The position numbers were made by a program, and so were the translations under genes. Source: Comamonadaceae bacterium 2PF (GTDB lineage: Bacteria; Pseudomonadota; Gammaproteobacteria; Burkholderiales; Burkholderiaceae_C). Taken from it: DNA of 64,000 bases. This document shows, piece by piece, positions 7,441 through 15,625 of this stretch (the first letter of the stretch is position 1; each line of letters starts with the position of its first letter). The stretch spans positions 1 through 64,000 of the forward strand of contig SCMV01000004.1 of NCBI GenBank assembly GCA_005502875.1, written 5' to 3'. The notes under the pieces were generated by a model. That model was not told the DNA's origin and did no database searches. It worked only from the letters and a program-made list of their open reading frames with translations.

Positions 7441-9087
7441 TCAAGGAGCTTCGTCAGGAGCCAACTGTAGGAGTGACGTACACCCGGCTGCACCGGCCGC
7501 ACGTTGCTCACGGTATTTCAGATAGTTGCCGGCAATTGCTGTCCTGGAGTATTTGCCCGAGGCGAGAATGACGTCGCCAGCAACGAGCAGTTGCTTGCGC
7601 ATGCGCTCAAAGTCCACTGCGGACTCGCCGTACGAGGGGGCCCACAGCGACCAGGGGCCGGAGATGGTGGAGACGACAGGCACCATGAAGGAGTTGAAGT
7701 AGCCACCAATGCCGCCGAATCCGCAGACGGCCGGGACGTGGGAGAAGTTCGGTATGTCTATGCCTCGTGCCACGGTTGTGCGACCAACTTGGCGACGCTT
7801 GACAGCTTCAACGGTGGCAGTAGCAAGTGGCGGCGTGGCTGTTGCCCAGATGGCTGGCTCCGCTTGACCGCTGAACTTGAGTGTTTTGCCCGGAAGAGGC
7901 CAGCGCGAGTAAGGCAGCAGTTCCTTGGTACCCAGATGCTCCAGGACCATGGCGAAGGCCACGCTGCCGCCGTCATATTCGCTGTCGAGCTTCTTGGCGA
8001 TGGCGTGGTTGCCCTCGTGAGACATGTGCGTGTGCCCCGAGCCGAAGGTGAATTCGATGGTGCGGGGACGGCACTGCTGAGGCAGGCTGGCGAAGTATTT
8101 GGCCAGCGTCAGCAAGCCCACTGTTCCGTTTTCTTGCACCCAGCCAATGCCATCGGAGTTGGTGTTCAACACCACCCGCTCTGCGCTACCGCCCGGAAGG
8201 GTTGCGAACAAGTTCCGGGTTGTCGCAACGTCACGTTCTGCCAGCACGGAGACGTTGGCGGTGGCACCGGCGGCCGCCAGCTTCTTGAGAGCCTCGCCCT
8301 CGTCCACGCCCACATAAACTGCGGGAAGCTTCAGGTGCGTGCCCCAATGTGGGTCGTAGTAGCCTCGGATTTGTGCGCGTGGCACGTTGAAAACGGAGAT
8401 ATAGCCTGCGGCACCGGCTTGTCCAGCAACAATCAGCTCTTCGGCCAGTGGCCCATCCGTGCCAAGGAACGGACGTTCGAAGGGGCTGAACAGGTTGGCA
8501 TAGAGGTCCGGCGTGATGTGATAGGCCAGGAGCGCCAGCCCAATGAAAGGCAAGGACGCCTTTGGAACCTCACGCACAATGATTTTGCCGCGCGAGTTCT
8601 CCGGCGTGATGGCCGTGCCCTCCGCCAAGTACACGAGTTCACCCGATTGACCAGCGGTGCCGGTGGGCAATGAAAAGGGGATGGCACCACCGATGGCAAC
8701 CTTTTGCACCCGGCCTGCCGATGTGACGTCCACGCCGCCTGCGAGCTCGAGGGTGCGGCCAGGCCCCTTGGGATTCAGTGTGGTCGGTTGCCATCGAGGC
8801 AGTTCGAACGCTTCAGTTCGCACTGTCATACCCGGAATCTTGCGCAACTCGCTGGCCAGCCAGTCAATGGTCTTTTCACCGCCCTCGCTGCCAGCGCTAC
8901 GCAACTCACCGAAACCGACGATGGTGCTCATCATCTGACGCAGGTCGGCGGCCGTGGTGAACTTCGTCTCGTCAACGACCGTAGGGCAAGTTGCTTGGGC
9001 GGATGTGGCTAGCATCAGCGCTGTGGCCAACAGAGTGCGAGCCATATAGGGGCTGCGGGGCCTCGAGCAGGCGTGTGTGAATTTCAT
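7441..9087 (-). CDS. Exported M28-like protein with PA-type insert
   Basis: A 548-residue exported protein whose signal region includes the hydrophobic ARTLLATALMLATSAQA. A protease-associated (PA)-type segment spans roughly residues 110-280, followed by an M28-like peptidase fold (TIEFTFGSGHTHM, then VLEHLG). The usual first zinc motif with His and Asp is replaced by NTNSDGIG and the second by QENG, so metal binding and peptidase activity are doubtful. It opens the operon, 53 bp ahead of the discoidin hydrolase. A plausible promoter lies 34-62 bp upstream of its ATG. It may process or bind polymer fragments, but no function can be proven. A second candidate start is Met15 at 9045. Confidence 0.65.
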   Translation of the reverse strand: MKFTHACSRPRSPYMARTLLATALMLATSAQATCPTVVDETKFTTAADLRQMMSTIVGFGELRSAGSEGGEKTIDWLASELRKIPGMTVRTEAFELPRWQPTTLNPKGPGRTLELAGGVDVTSAGRVQKVAIGGAIPFSLPTGTAGQSGELVYLAEGTAITPENSRGKIIVREVPKASLPFIGLALLAYHITPDLYANLFSPFERPFLGTDGPLAEELIVAGQAGAAGYISVFNVPRAQIRGYYDPHWGTHLKLPAVYVGVDEGEALKKLAAAGATANVSVLAERDVATTRNLFATLPGGSAERVVLNTNSDGIGWVQENGTVGLLTLAKYFASLPQQCRPRTIEFTFGSGHTHMSHEGNHAIAKKLDSEYDGGSVAFAMVLEHLGTKELLPYSRWPLPGKTLKFSGQAEPAIWATATPPLATATVEAVKRRQVGRTTVARGIDIPNFSHVPAVCGFGGIGGYFNSFMVPVVSTISGPWSLWAPSYGESAVDFERMRKQLLVAGDVILASGKYSRTAIAGNYLKYREQRAAGAAGCTSLLQLAPDEAP

Positions 9088-9120
9088 GATTTGCGTCTCG
9101 GCTTGTGGTTGTCTCTGGTG

Positions 9121-9149
9121 CTAATAATCCCTGTGACTGGGTTTGACAA
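9121..9149 (-). promoter_or_regulatory. Sigma-70-like promoter of the secreted-hydrolase operon
   Basis: On the minus strand TTGTCA (9149-9144) is followed by a 17-bp spacer and TATTAG (9126-9121). That is 5/6 and 4/6 to the sigma-70 consensus with ideal spacing, and predicts a start about 27 bases upstream of the M28-like ATG. The divergent Crp/Fnr gene begins at 9297, so a regulator bound between could govern both sides (inference). Confidence 0.45.
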
Positions 9150-9296
9150 CTGCCCACGCGTAGGCAATCACCGGACGGGAATTCCCCAGCAGGGGCCCAG
9201 CGGCCCCACAGGTGAGTGGTAGTGAAAACCCATGAGCATGTCTGCTGGAATCCTCAATAATCTGGCGCCGCTTGAGTTGCCCGAGGTTTTCCCCCC

Positions 9297-10037
9297 ATGA
9301 CATCTTTAACCGCCAAATTTCTCCAGCCCCTTGGCGCGGCCGAGCAAGCTGCGGTGATGGCCGTGGCGCAGCCCTGGAAGGCTGGGGCTGAGGAAGTGCT
9401 CTATCGGCCGGGTCATCCTGTGCCCGGTATCTGGCTCTTGGATGTAGGCATGGTGAGGTATGAGGTCATCACCGCTGAAGGGCGTCAGGTAATCCCGGCG
9501 TTCTCTTTGCCGGGAGCGTGCTTCGGCGAGCTTGAAATCCTTGAGCAACGTGTCTCTGAAGTCGCTGCTGTGACGTCCATGCCATGTGAGGGATGGGTCT
9601 TGTCTGCCGCTTCAATGCTGGAAGCGGTGGAGTCCGTACCCGGATTCAGCAAGCTCATGTTGTTGAAGCTTGCCCGCAATGTTCGTGTCAGCCAATCGCT
9701 GTACCGAATGGCACTGGTCATGGGGCAGCACGAGCGCCTGGTCTTGGCCCTATTGAACCTGGCGCAACAAGTGGTCGGGCATGATGGCCAAGCTAAGTTG
9801 GTCTTTCCTTTTACGCAAGAAACGCTTTGCCAAGTCACAGGGTCCAGTCGACAGGTCGTTAGCAAGTACCTGCGTCAATGGGGGGAGCGTGGCTGGATTG
9901 CGCCCCGATATCGGTCCTTGGAAATCCTTGATTCAAAGGGGCTGAAATCGGTGTTTCCGCAGACAGTAGATCCTGAGCTTTTCGTACTGCTGCATAGGAC
10001 TGCCCTTGGTGTGCTGCCTGCGCTCACGGTGAAGTAG
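9297..10037 (+). CDS. Crp/Fnr family transcriptional regulator
   Basis: A 246-residue regulator with an N-terminal cyclic-nucleotide-binding-type beta barrel (PGHPVPGIWLLDVGMVRYE, then LPGACFGELEIL) and a C-terminal winged helix-turn-helix (FTQETLCQVTGSSRQVVSKYLRQ). No cysteine cluster like that of Fnr is present, so an oxygen-sensing iron-sulfur cluster is unlikely. It is divergent from the secreted-hydrolase operon, the obvious candidate target. The last codons overlap the end of a broken IS element on the other strand, so its natural C-terminus may have been altered by that insertion. Confidence 0.88.
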   Translation: MTSLTAKFLQPLGAAEQAAVMAVAQPWKAGAEEVLYRPGHPVPGIWLLDVGMVRYEVITAEGRQVIPAFSLPGACFGELEILEQRVSEVAAVTSMPCEGWVLSAASMLEAVESVPGFSKLMLLKLARNVRVSQSLYRMALVMGQHERLVLALLNLAQQVVGHDGQAKLVFPFTQETLCQVTGSSRQVVSKYLRQWGERGWIAPRYRSLEILDSKGLKSVFPQTVDPELFVLLHRTALGVLPALTVK

Positions 10038-10695
10038 GTGGCCGGTTCAGCTCCTGGCGGAAGCTGCTGTTGAAGCGCTCGATGAGCGCGTTCTGGTTGG
10101 GCTTGCCGGGCTGGATGAACAGCAGCTTCACACCGCTCCTCTCGGCCCAGTCGACGAAGGCCTCTGCGGTCAGTTCGGGGCCGTTATCCAGGCGGATCGC
10201 CTCAGGCCGACCGAACATCTCCACCTGTTGCCCCAGCACGCGAACCACGCGCGACGACGGGATCGACGTGCCGCATTCGATGCGCAGCGCCTCCCGGTTG
10301 CCCCCGTCGATCACGTTCAGCGTCCGGAAAGACCGGCCGTCGTAGAGCGTGTCGCGCATGAAGTCCAGCGCCCAGACGCGGTTGAGCTCCGAGCTGGCCA
10401 GCAGCGGCTGGCGCTCGCACGTCAGCACGCGGCGCCGAACCTTGCGCTTGAGGTTCAGCCGCATCGCGCAGTACACGCGATACACCCGCTTGTGGTTACA
10501 GCCGCGCCCGCCTTGCCGAAGCCGGTCGAAGCACTTCCAAAAGCCCCAGCGCGGGCGCTTTTCCGGCATCCGGTGAGCGCGTCAAGACCGGCACACCTTG
10601 GCCGCCCGATCCGTCGTGGGCGTGTACAGCGCCGGCCGAGGGAGCTACACGTCCTAGCAGGCGCGCACATGGGACAAGTGACGTTCGTCGACCAT
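10024..10695 (-). pseudogene. Degenerate IS3-family (IS407-group-like) transposase fragment
   Basis: Remnant of an OrfB transposase. The readable part has GFWKCFDRLR, NHKRVYRVYCAMRLNLKRK, WALDFMRDTLYDGR and IRLDNGPELT, ending NALIERFNSSFRQEL, so the DDE catalytic motifs can be followed. Upstream, the same frame continues to about 10695 (FMVDERHLSHVRAC) but is broken by stops at 10654-10656, 10645-10647 and 10582-10584. The C-terminus is cut off near 10040, just after RQEL. No OrfA and no terminal inverted repeats were found. It is a dead, two-sided truncation that marks a past insertion between the Crp and lipase genes. Confidence 0.85.
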
Positions 10696-10911
10696 GAACT
10701 CCAACGCTTGATTGTTCTGATTGCTTTTAGCTGTCGACGTAGTCTGACCCATGGTTTCCCCCAGGAAACCCAGAGAAATTAGTTCGCCCTTGCAGTGCGG
10801 ATTAACCCTGCAGTTGCGTCTTCAAGCAATGAACCTGCGTGCAGCTTCAATGGGCCCCTGACTCCTCAAAAAACAATAAAGCCCCAATCAAGCACACATA
10901 GCGGAGATAAC

Positions 10912-12159
10912 ATGAGCACCCTACTTCGGACCATCCATCTGGCGGCAGTCACGAGCACTGCTTTCTGCGTTTCTTTGGCATGCCAGCAGTCGTTTGCCTC
11001 TAGTGCCCCCGAACTCTACCCGACCGCCACGGCAAGCACGACGCCGTCTCCGACGGTTGACCCGTTCTATCAGCCTCCTAGCGATGCGGTGCTGCGCCAG
11101 GCTTCACCAGGTACGGTCCTGAGGTATCGCCCAATCGTCCCGATGGCTTCCTCCACAAAGCAGATTGCGGCGAAGGCCTGGCAATTGATGCTGCGCTCGA
11201 CCGACCACAAGGGGCAGGCCGTAGCGTCGGTCGCGACGGTCTTTCTTCCTGCCAATGCACCTGCAAAAGGCAAGAAGGTCGTGGCTTACAACCCGGCCTA
11301 TGACTCGCTGACCATCGAGTCCGCCCCCTCATATGCCTACGTGAAAGGTGGTGTCGCCGGTGAACAGGGCAGCTTCCAGTCGTACCTAAGCAAAGGCTAC
11401 GTTGTTTTAGTCTCTGACTATGAAGGGCTCAAGTCTCTGTGGGCGGTTGGTCGAAACTCTGGTCAAGGTGTCCTCGACGCCATTCGAGCGGCGGAATCTT
11501 TTCCCGAACTCGGTCTGAGTGGTACGTCCACGCCAGTGGCCATCACCGGATATTCGGGTGGTGCTATCGCGGCCACATGGGCCAATGAACTCTATGAGCA
11601 ATATGCCCCTGAGCTCAACATCCGCGGGGTGGCTGCGGGCGGAATTGCTGTCGATGTGAGGAACGTGGCGAGGAAAGTAAACAAGAAGCTTTTTGCGGGT
11701 CTGTACTTTGGTGTGGTGGCAGCTTATGCCCGCGCCTATCCAGAAATAAACGTAGAGGCATTGACCAACGCCAATGGAAAGGCCATGCTGGAGGAAGTGG
11801 GGGAGATGTCCAATTACACCAAACCCAATTTCTTCAAGTACGCTTACAAAGACTTGCAGAGCTATGTCACTGTTCCGAATATTCTCGATTTGCCGGAGGT
11901 CAAAGCGGTGATAGAAGAAAACCGGCTCGGTCAGGCCAAACCAGGCGCCCCCACTTATCTCTATAACGGAACAACAGACCAAGTGATGCCCTGGGAAGAT
12001 GTGCAGGCCTTGCGCACGAAGTATTGCTCACAAGGGGTGAAAGTCAAGCTGTCGGGCATCTTAGGCGAACACATCCTCGGCTTGGTGCTGGGCGCACCCT
12101 CAGCAAAAACTTATGTGGATGACATCTTCAGTGGCAAAGTGCCCAATGACTGCCCCTGA
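10912..12159 (+). CDS. Secreted LIP-family lipase
   Basis: A 415-residue secreted alpha/beta hydrolase of the LIP (secretory lipase) family, related to fungal CalA-type lipases and their bacterial counterparts. A signal peptide ends near FASSAP (residue 30). The nucleophile is Ser215 in GYSGGA; Asp in NGTTDQVMPWED and His in GEHILG complete the probable triad. It should cleave acylglycerols or other esters outside the cell. I chose ATG 10912 because GGAG lies 5 bases upstream and a signal peptide follows directly; a longer frame from 10795 adds an unlikely leader. It stands alone, between the IS remnant and an AraC regulator. Confidence 0.85.
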   Translation: MSTLLRTIHLAAVTSTAFCVSLACQQSFASSAPELYPTATASTTPSPTVDPFYQPPSDAVLRQASPGTVLRYRPIVPMASSTKQIAAKAWQLMLRSTDHKGQAVASVATVFLPANAPAKGKKVVAYNPAYDSLTIESAPSYAYVKGGVAGEQGSFQSYLSKGYVVLVSDYEGLKSLWAVGRNSGQGVLDAIRAAESFPELGLSGTSTPVAITGYSGGAIAATWANELYEQYAPELNIRGVAAGGIAVDVRNVARKVNKKLFAGLYFGVVAAYARAYPEINVEALTNANGKAMLEEVGEMSNYTKPNFFKYAYKDLQSYVTVPNILDLPEVKAVIEENRLGQAKPGAPTYLYNGTTDQVMPWEDVQALRTKYCSQGVKVKLSGILGEHILGLVLGAPSAKTYVDDIFSGKVPNDCP

Positions 12160-12617
12160 AAAGAGCGATTCTGCGCTGCTCTGATGATGTAGAGCGCAAG
12201 AAGCCGAAAGGAAAGCTTCAGCCTTGACCATGTTCTGTTCGTACGTTGAGTGCTGAAGCGTCGCACACCAGCGCAAATGCTGGCTCGATTCAATTCCGAA
12301 TGCACTTTGACATGGGGCACCCACGAATGGCGGCAGCCGCTATGCGGCTACGCACCGCCATCCCACTGTCCGTGGATTCGCTGAGGTTGCCTGCGACCAT
12401 CGGCACAGCCGGGAAAACCCCATTCGCAATTGCCTTTGCATGGGTAGTCTCAGCAGTTGCCTGGGTTCAGTATGCGCTCACCTAGTGTCCGATAAATGCA
12501 ATAAGGGCATGCCGGCCAATTGACAAATAGATGTCGCCCTCGGTTGGTGGAGGTGTAGTGGCGTGAGATGCTGCTATTAACTAACGGAACCTTGTCGCAA
12601 TTAACACCGAAATCCAA
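12160..12617. other. 458-bp intergenic stretch with a compound hairpin
   Basis: No gene is supported. The one clear structure is at 12327-12361: ATGGCGG pairs with CCGCCAT, and inside it AGCCGC pairs with GCGGCT around a TAT loop, separated by an asymmetric internal loop. No U tract follows, so it is not an obvious terminator. It may be an RNA structure, a mobile repeat unit or a protein-binding site. Confidence 0.4.
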
Positions 12618-13637
12618 ATGCGCGAAGGCATGCCAGCATCGGCCAGTATCAAATATGTGATTGCAGTAATCGAGTACCTGGAGCAGCATGGCCGAGACCC
12701 TGTCTCGCTGTTTGACCCAGAACTCATGAGTAAAATTATCAGGCATGAGTCCGCACGCGTGTCCGTAGAGCAGTGGAAGGCAATACTGCAGACAGCCTGT
12801 CGCTGCCTGAATGACCCCGCATTTCCGTTGAAATTGGCTGCAACCATCAAGCCTCGCCACCTGGGAATACTGGGCTATCTTCTAATGTCCTGCGACACGC
12901 TGGCATCGGCCGCGTTCACCTTGCAGCAATATGAGAGATTGGTCGATGACGTGAATGAGGTGAAGTTCAATGTGGATGGGCGAAATGCAAATGCAGCCTG
13001 GATCCCGACGATGCCCAACCCACCGGTTGAGTTCATCATGTTGTCGATGTCACTATGGGCACACTATGCGCGCTGGCTGACCGAGACACCCGAGCTAGTT
13101 TGCGATGCAAAGTTCAGCTTCCCTAAACCCAGTGATCAAAAGGTAGCCTCCTGCTTCGAAAATATATTTGGCGGCAGAGTCGATTTTGAACAAGACATCA
13201 ATTCCCTGAGCTTCCCTGTGCGATATCTCAAACTTCAGATTGCACAGCGAGACAGTCATGTGCACCAGTCACTTAAGAAGCGAGCTGACCTCGACTTGCG
13301 GCAGACCGCGAGCAGGTCTAATGAGTTTGTCGCCCAGCTGGAGGTGGTCATTGCCGACAACTTGGAGAGCGGAGACATCTCGTTGGTCGACATGGCCAAG
13401 GCGATGAAAATATCCCCGCGAACACTGCAGAACCGTCTTGAACTGCTCGGAGTTACCTATAGGCAGGTTTTGGACAGAGTGCGCATGCGGCAGGCTCAAC
13501 TGCACTTGAGCGACCCCGCGATGAGCTTGCTCGATGTGACGGTTTTGCTTGGTTTTACGCAGCAGAGTGCTTTCCAGCACGCGTTCAAACGTTGGACTGG
13601 AGCCTCCCCCGGCAGCTATCGACGTCGATTTGCATGA
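12618..13637 (+). CDS. AraC family transcriptional regulator (arabinose-binding-like N-terminus)
   Basis: A 339-residue regulator. The N-terminal 200 residues resemble the AraC-type arabinose-binding domain family (PF12625-like: IIRHESARVSVEQW, then HLGILGYLLMSCDTL). The C-terminal 90 residues form the double helix-turn-helix (VDMAKAMKISPRTLQNRLE, later LGFTQQSAFQHAFKRWTG). Relatives often sense hydrophobic or small organic ligands. The response-regulator gene starts 19 bp downstream, so the two are probably co-transcribed. The nearby lipase is a candidate target; this is inference from position. Confidence 0.9.
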   Translation: MREGMPASASIKYVIAVIEYLEQHGRDPVSLFDPELMSKIIRHESARVSVEQWKAILQTACRCLNDPAFPLKLAATIKPRHLGILGYLLMSCDTLASAAFTLQQYERLVDDVNEVKFNVDGRNANAAWIPTMPNPPVEFIMLSMSLWAHYARWLTETPELVCDAKFSFPKPSDQKVASCFENIFGGRVDFEQDINSLSFPVRYLKLQIAQRDSHVHQSLKKRADLDLRQTASRSNEFVAQLEVVIADNLESGDISLVDMAKAMKISPRTLQNRLELLGVTYRQVLDRVRMRQAQLHLSDPAMSLLDVTVLLGFTQQSAFQHAFKRWTGASPGSYRRRFA

Positions 13638-13656
13638 CGGCTCTTTCCACCTAGAT

Positions 13657-14298
13657 ATGACGCCGAAAACCATCCGTATTGCCCTGGTGGACCCTCGGGA
13701 TGTGGTGCGTGCCGGTTTCAAGTTGCTACTCGAAAACACAGCGTGCATGCAAGTGGTCGGAGAAGCCGGTCAGGGCGAGGCCGCATGCGAGCAATATGCT
13801 GCATGGCGGGCGGACATCATCGTCCTGGACATCTCCTTGCCTGGTATTGGAGGAGTCGAAACATTGCGCAGACTGCGCAGGCAAGACAAGAAGGCCAAGG
13901 TGTTGGTGCTCTCAGCCTGTGAGGACTTGAGCCATCCGAGGCGAGTTCTGCGAGCCGGTGCCGCAGGCTATTTGTCCAAGAGAGCCGCCCCGCAAGAATT
14001 GGTCGACGCAGTACGCAAGGTGGAGGCCGGCCAAATTGTTCTCGACCCGCATCTTGCAAATCTTCTATTCACTGCAGCCAACACAGAAGCTTCAGTTCTG
14101 GACCGGCTCTCCGAACGCGAGTTCGACTACTTTCTGGGATTGATCCGCGGGCTATCTATCTGTCAGCTGGCGACCCAGATGGGAGTCAGCGAGTGGACCG
14201 CCGGTTGTCATCTGCGCCACATCAAGCGAAAGCTGCGCGTGGAGAGTCAATCAGAGATGGCCTTGCTTGCTCTCAGGGAAGGCGTCGCTGCACTCTAA
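13657..14298 (+). CDS. NarL/FixJ-type response regulator, no partner kinase nearby
   Basis: A 214-residue response regulator. The receiver domain (IRIALVDPRDVVRAGF) has the phosphoacceptor Asp in IIVLDISLPG and the conserved Lys in GYLSKRAAP. A C-terminal LuxR-type helix-turn-helix follows (LSEREFDYFLGLIRGLSICQLATQMGVSEWT), rather divergent in its recognition helix. The ATG at 13657 is chosen because the family start aligns there. No histidine kinase is encoded in the window. Co-transcription with the AraC regulator is likely. Confidence 0.88.
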   Translation: MTPKTIRIALVDPRDVVRAGFKLLLENTACMQVVGEAGQGEAACEQYAAWRADIIVLDISLPGIGGVETLRRLRRQDKKAKVLVLSACEDLSHPRRVLRAGAAGYLSKRAAPQELVDAVRKVEAGQIVLDPHLANLLFTAANTEASVLDRLSEREFDYFLGLIRGLSICQLATQMGVSEWTAGCHLRHIKRKLRVESQSEMALLALREGVAAL

Positions 14299-14681
14299 GT
14301 CAGTGAGGCTCGCGATCCAAGCAGCTTATCGCTTGGGACCGAATCAAGAGTGAATCGCGCCAGTATCAGTCGCGTCTATCCGCGCCGCCGATTGACCGCT
14401 CGGGGTCGGGAGTTCTGGTTCGTCCGAGCCTAGACCGGTCATTCTCAGCAAAGCCGCATGGACCCGCCGGAGGGCTTCCGGTCTTGAGGCTTAAGCGGTC
14501 GTAGCTGGTTGCCTGCGTCGAATGACTGGTAACGGCTGCAGCTGACATACAGCTGGCCATCAGCGAATGACTCTGCCCAGCCTGAAGCGGCCCATCGCCA
14601 GATCAGGCATTCGGTGGTGACGTGGCGCACATCCCTGTCATGGTCATACTGCCCACCACCCACCCAACCCAGGAGCCCCCC
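14299..14681. other. 383-bp intergenic stretch with short repeats
   Basis: No gene is supported. GAATGACT occurs at 14520-14527 and 14565-14572, and CAGCTG at 14539-14544 and 14550-14555. The texture resembles degenerate intergenic repeats common in Burkholderiales, but I cannot assign a family. A GGAG just before ATG 14682 serves the glutathione S-transferase. Confidence 0.35.
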
Positions 14682-15341
14682 ATGCCCACCTTCCGCCTCA
14701 TCGGCATGCTCGACTCCCCCTACGTCCGCCGCGTGGCCATCTCCCTGCACTGCCTGGGCGTGCCGTTCGAGCACGAGGCCGTCTCCGTCGTCAGCACCTT
14801 CCCGCAGTTCCAGCGCATCAACCCCGTCGTCAAGGCACCCACCCTGGTCTGCCCGGATGGCGAGGTGCTGATGGACTCGTCGCTCATCCTGCAGTTCATC
14901 GAGGCGGCCCACAGCCAGGGCCGGCACCTGTGGCCCACCGATGCCCAAGCGCTGCAGCAAGACTTCTGCGTCTTGAGCCTGGCCACGGCCGCGTGCGACA
15001 AGGGCGTGCAGTCCATCTACGAGCGCAAGCTGCGCCCCGCCGACAAGCAGCACGGCCCCTGGCTCGAGCGTGTTCGGGGTCAGCTCGTGGCCGCGCTCGC
15101 GGGCCTGGAGCAAGCGGTGGCTAGGCAGCCCGAGGCGTTGGCGCCCTCTCAGGGCCAACCCACCAGGCAGGCCGGCATCACCGCCGCCATCGCCTGGCAG
15201 TTTGTGGGCGAGGTCGAGCCTGGCTTGGCTTTGGCTGACCAGCACCCGGCGCTGGCCACCTTGGCCGCGCAGATGGAATCCACCGAGGCCTTCAGGCGGT
15301 TTCCACCTGTGGGGCCGGGGGTGAGCCCGCCTGCGGCGTGA
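14682..15341 (+). CDS. Glutathione S-transferase family protein
   Basis: A 219-residue cytosolic glutathione S-transferase. The thioredoxin-fold N-terminus shows MLDSPYVRRVAISL, the cis-proline region VKAPTLV and the glutathione-binding MDSSLIL with its conserved Asp-Ser pair; a helical C-terminal domain follows. The catalytic Ser is probably in SPYVRR. The ATG at 14682 has GGAG upstream, and the family start aligns there. It would conjugate or reduce electrophiles with glutathione; the substrate is unknown. It runs convergent to the PAAR-Tae4 cassette. Confidence 0.9.
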   Translation: MPTFRLIGMLDSPYVRRVAISLHCLGVPFEHEAVSVVSTFPQFQRINPVVKAPTLVCPDGEVLMDSSLILQFIEAAHSQGRHLWPTDAQALQQDFCVLSLATAACDKGVQSIYERKLRPADKQHGPWLERVRGQLVAALAGLEQAVARQPEALAPSQGQPTRQAGITAAIAWQFVGEVEPGLALADQHPALATLAAQMESTEAFRRFPPVGPGVSPPAA

Positions 15342-15409
15342 GCAAAAGTCGCCCGCTGTTGGCCCGCATCGTGTAGCGCCGTGTTGGCTTGAGGCCAGGC
15401 GCAGCAAAG

Positions 15410-15625
15410 TCAGCGGAGCGTGCTTCTCGAAGCCCGCAGACCGATGACCGACCCCAGCATCGCCAAAACCAGCCAGCCAGCCAGGAACAGATCCAAGGTT
15501 TGAGGATCTCTGTCAAACAAGCTGTCTGTCGGCGACAGATTCAGGGCCGCCCAGGACAACAGACAAGCCCAAGCCAGCGCGGAGCCAGCCAGAACGCCCA
15601 GTACGGTGAAGAGAACTCGCTTCAT
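15410..15625 (-). CDS. Small two-helix membrane protein, putative Tae4 immunity protein
   Basis: A 71-residue protein with two membrane spans (about residues 4-27 and 45-64) joined by a short acidic loop (SPTDSLFDRDPQ). No family is recognised. Its ATG overlaps the Tae4 stop by one base (TGATG), so translation is coupled to the toxin. Tae amidases need a periplasmic antidote, and the known Tai4 immunity proteins are soluble, exported and longer. Position and coupling suggest this is the antidote, but of a different, membrane-bound kind. That role is inference; an accessory secretion role is the alternative. Confidence 0.6.
   Translation of the reverse strand: MKRVLFTVLGVLAGSALAWACLLSWAALNLSPTDSLFDRDPQTLDLFLAGWLVLAMLGSVIGLRASRSTLR

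Noticed and set aside
12246-12485. A 79-codon frame in the gap after the lipase
   Set aside because: It starts with TTG, has no ribosome binding site and no family resemblance, and crosses the hairpin at 12327-12361.
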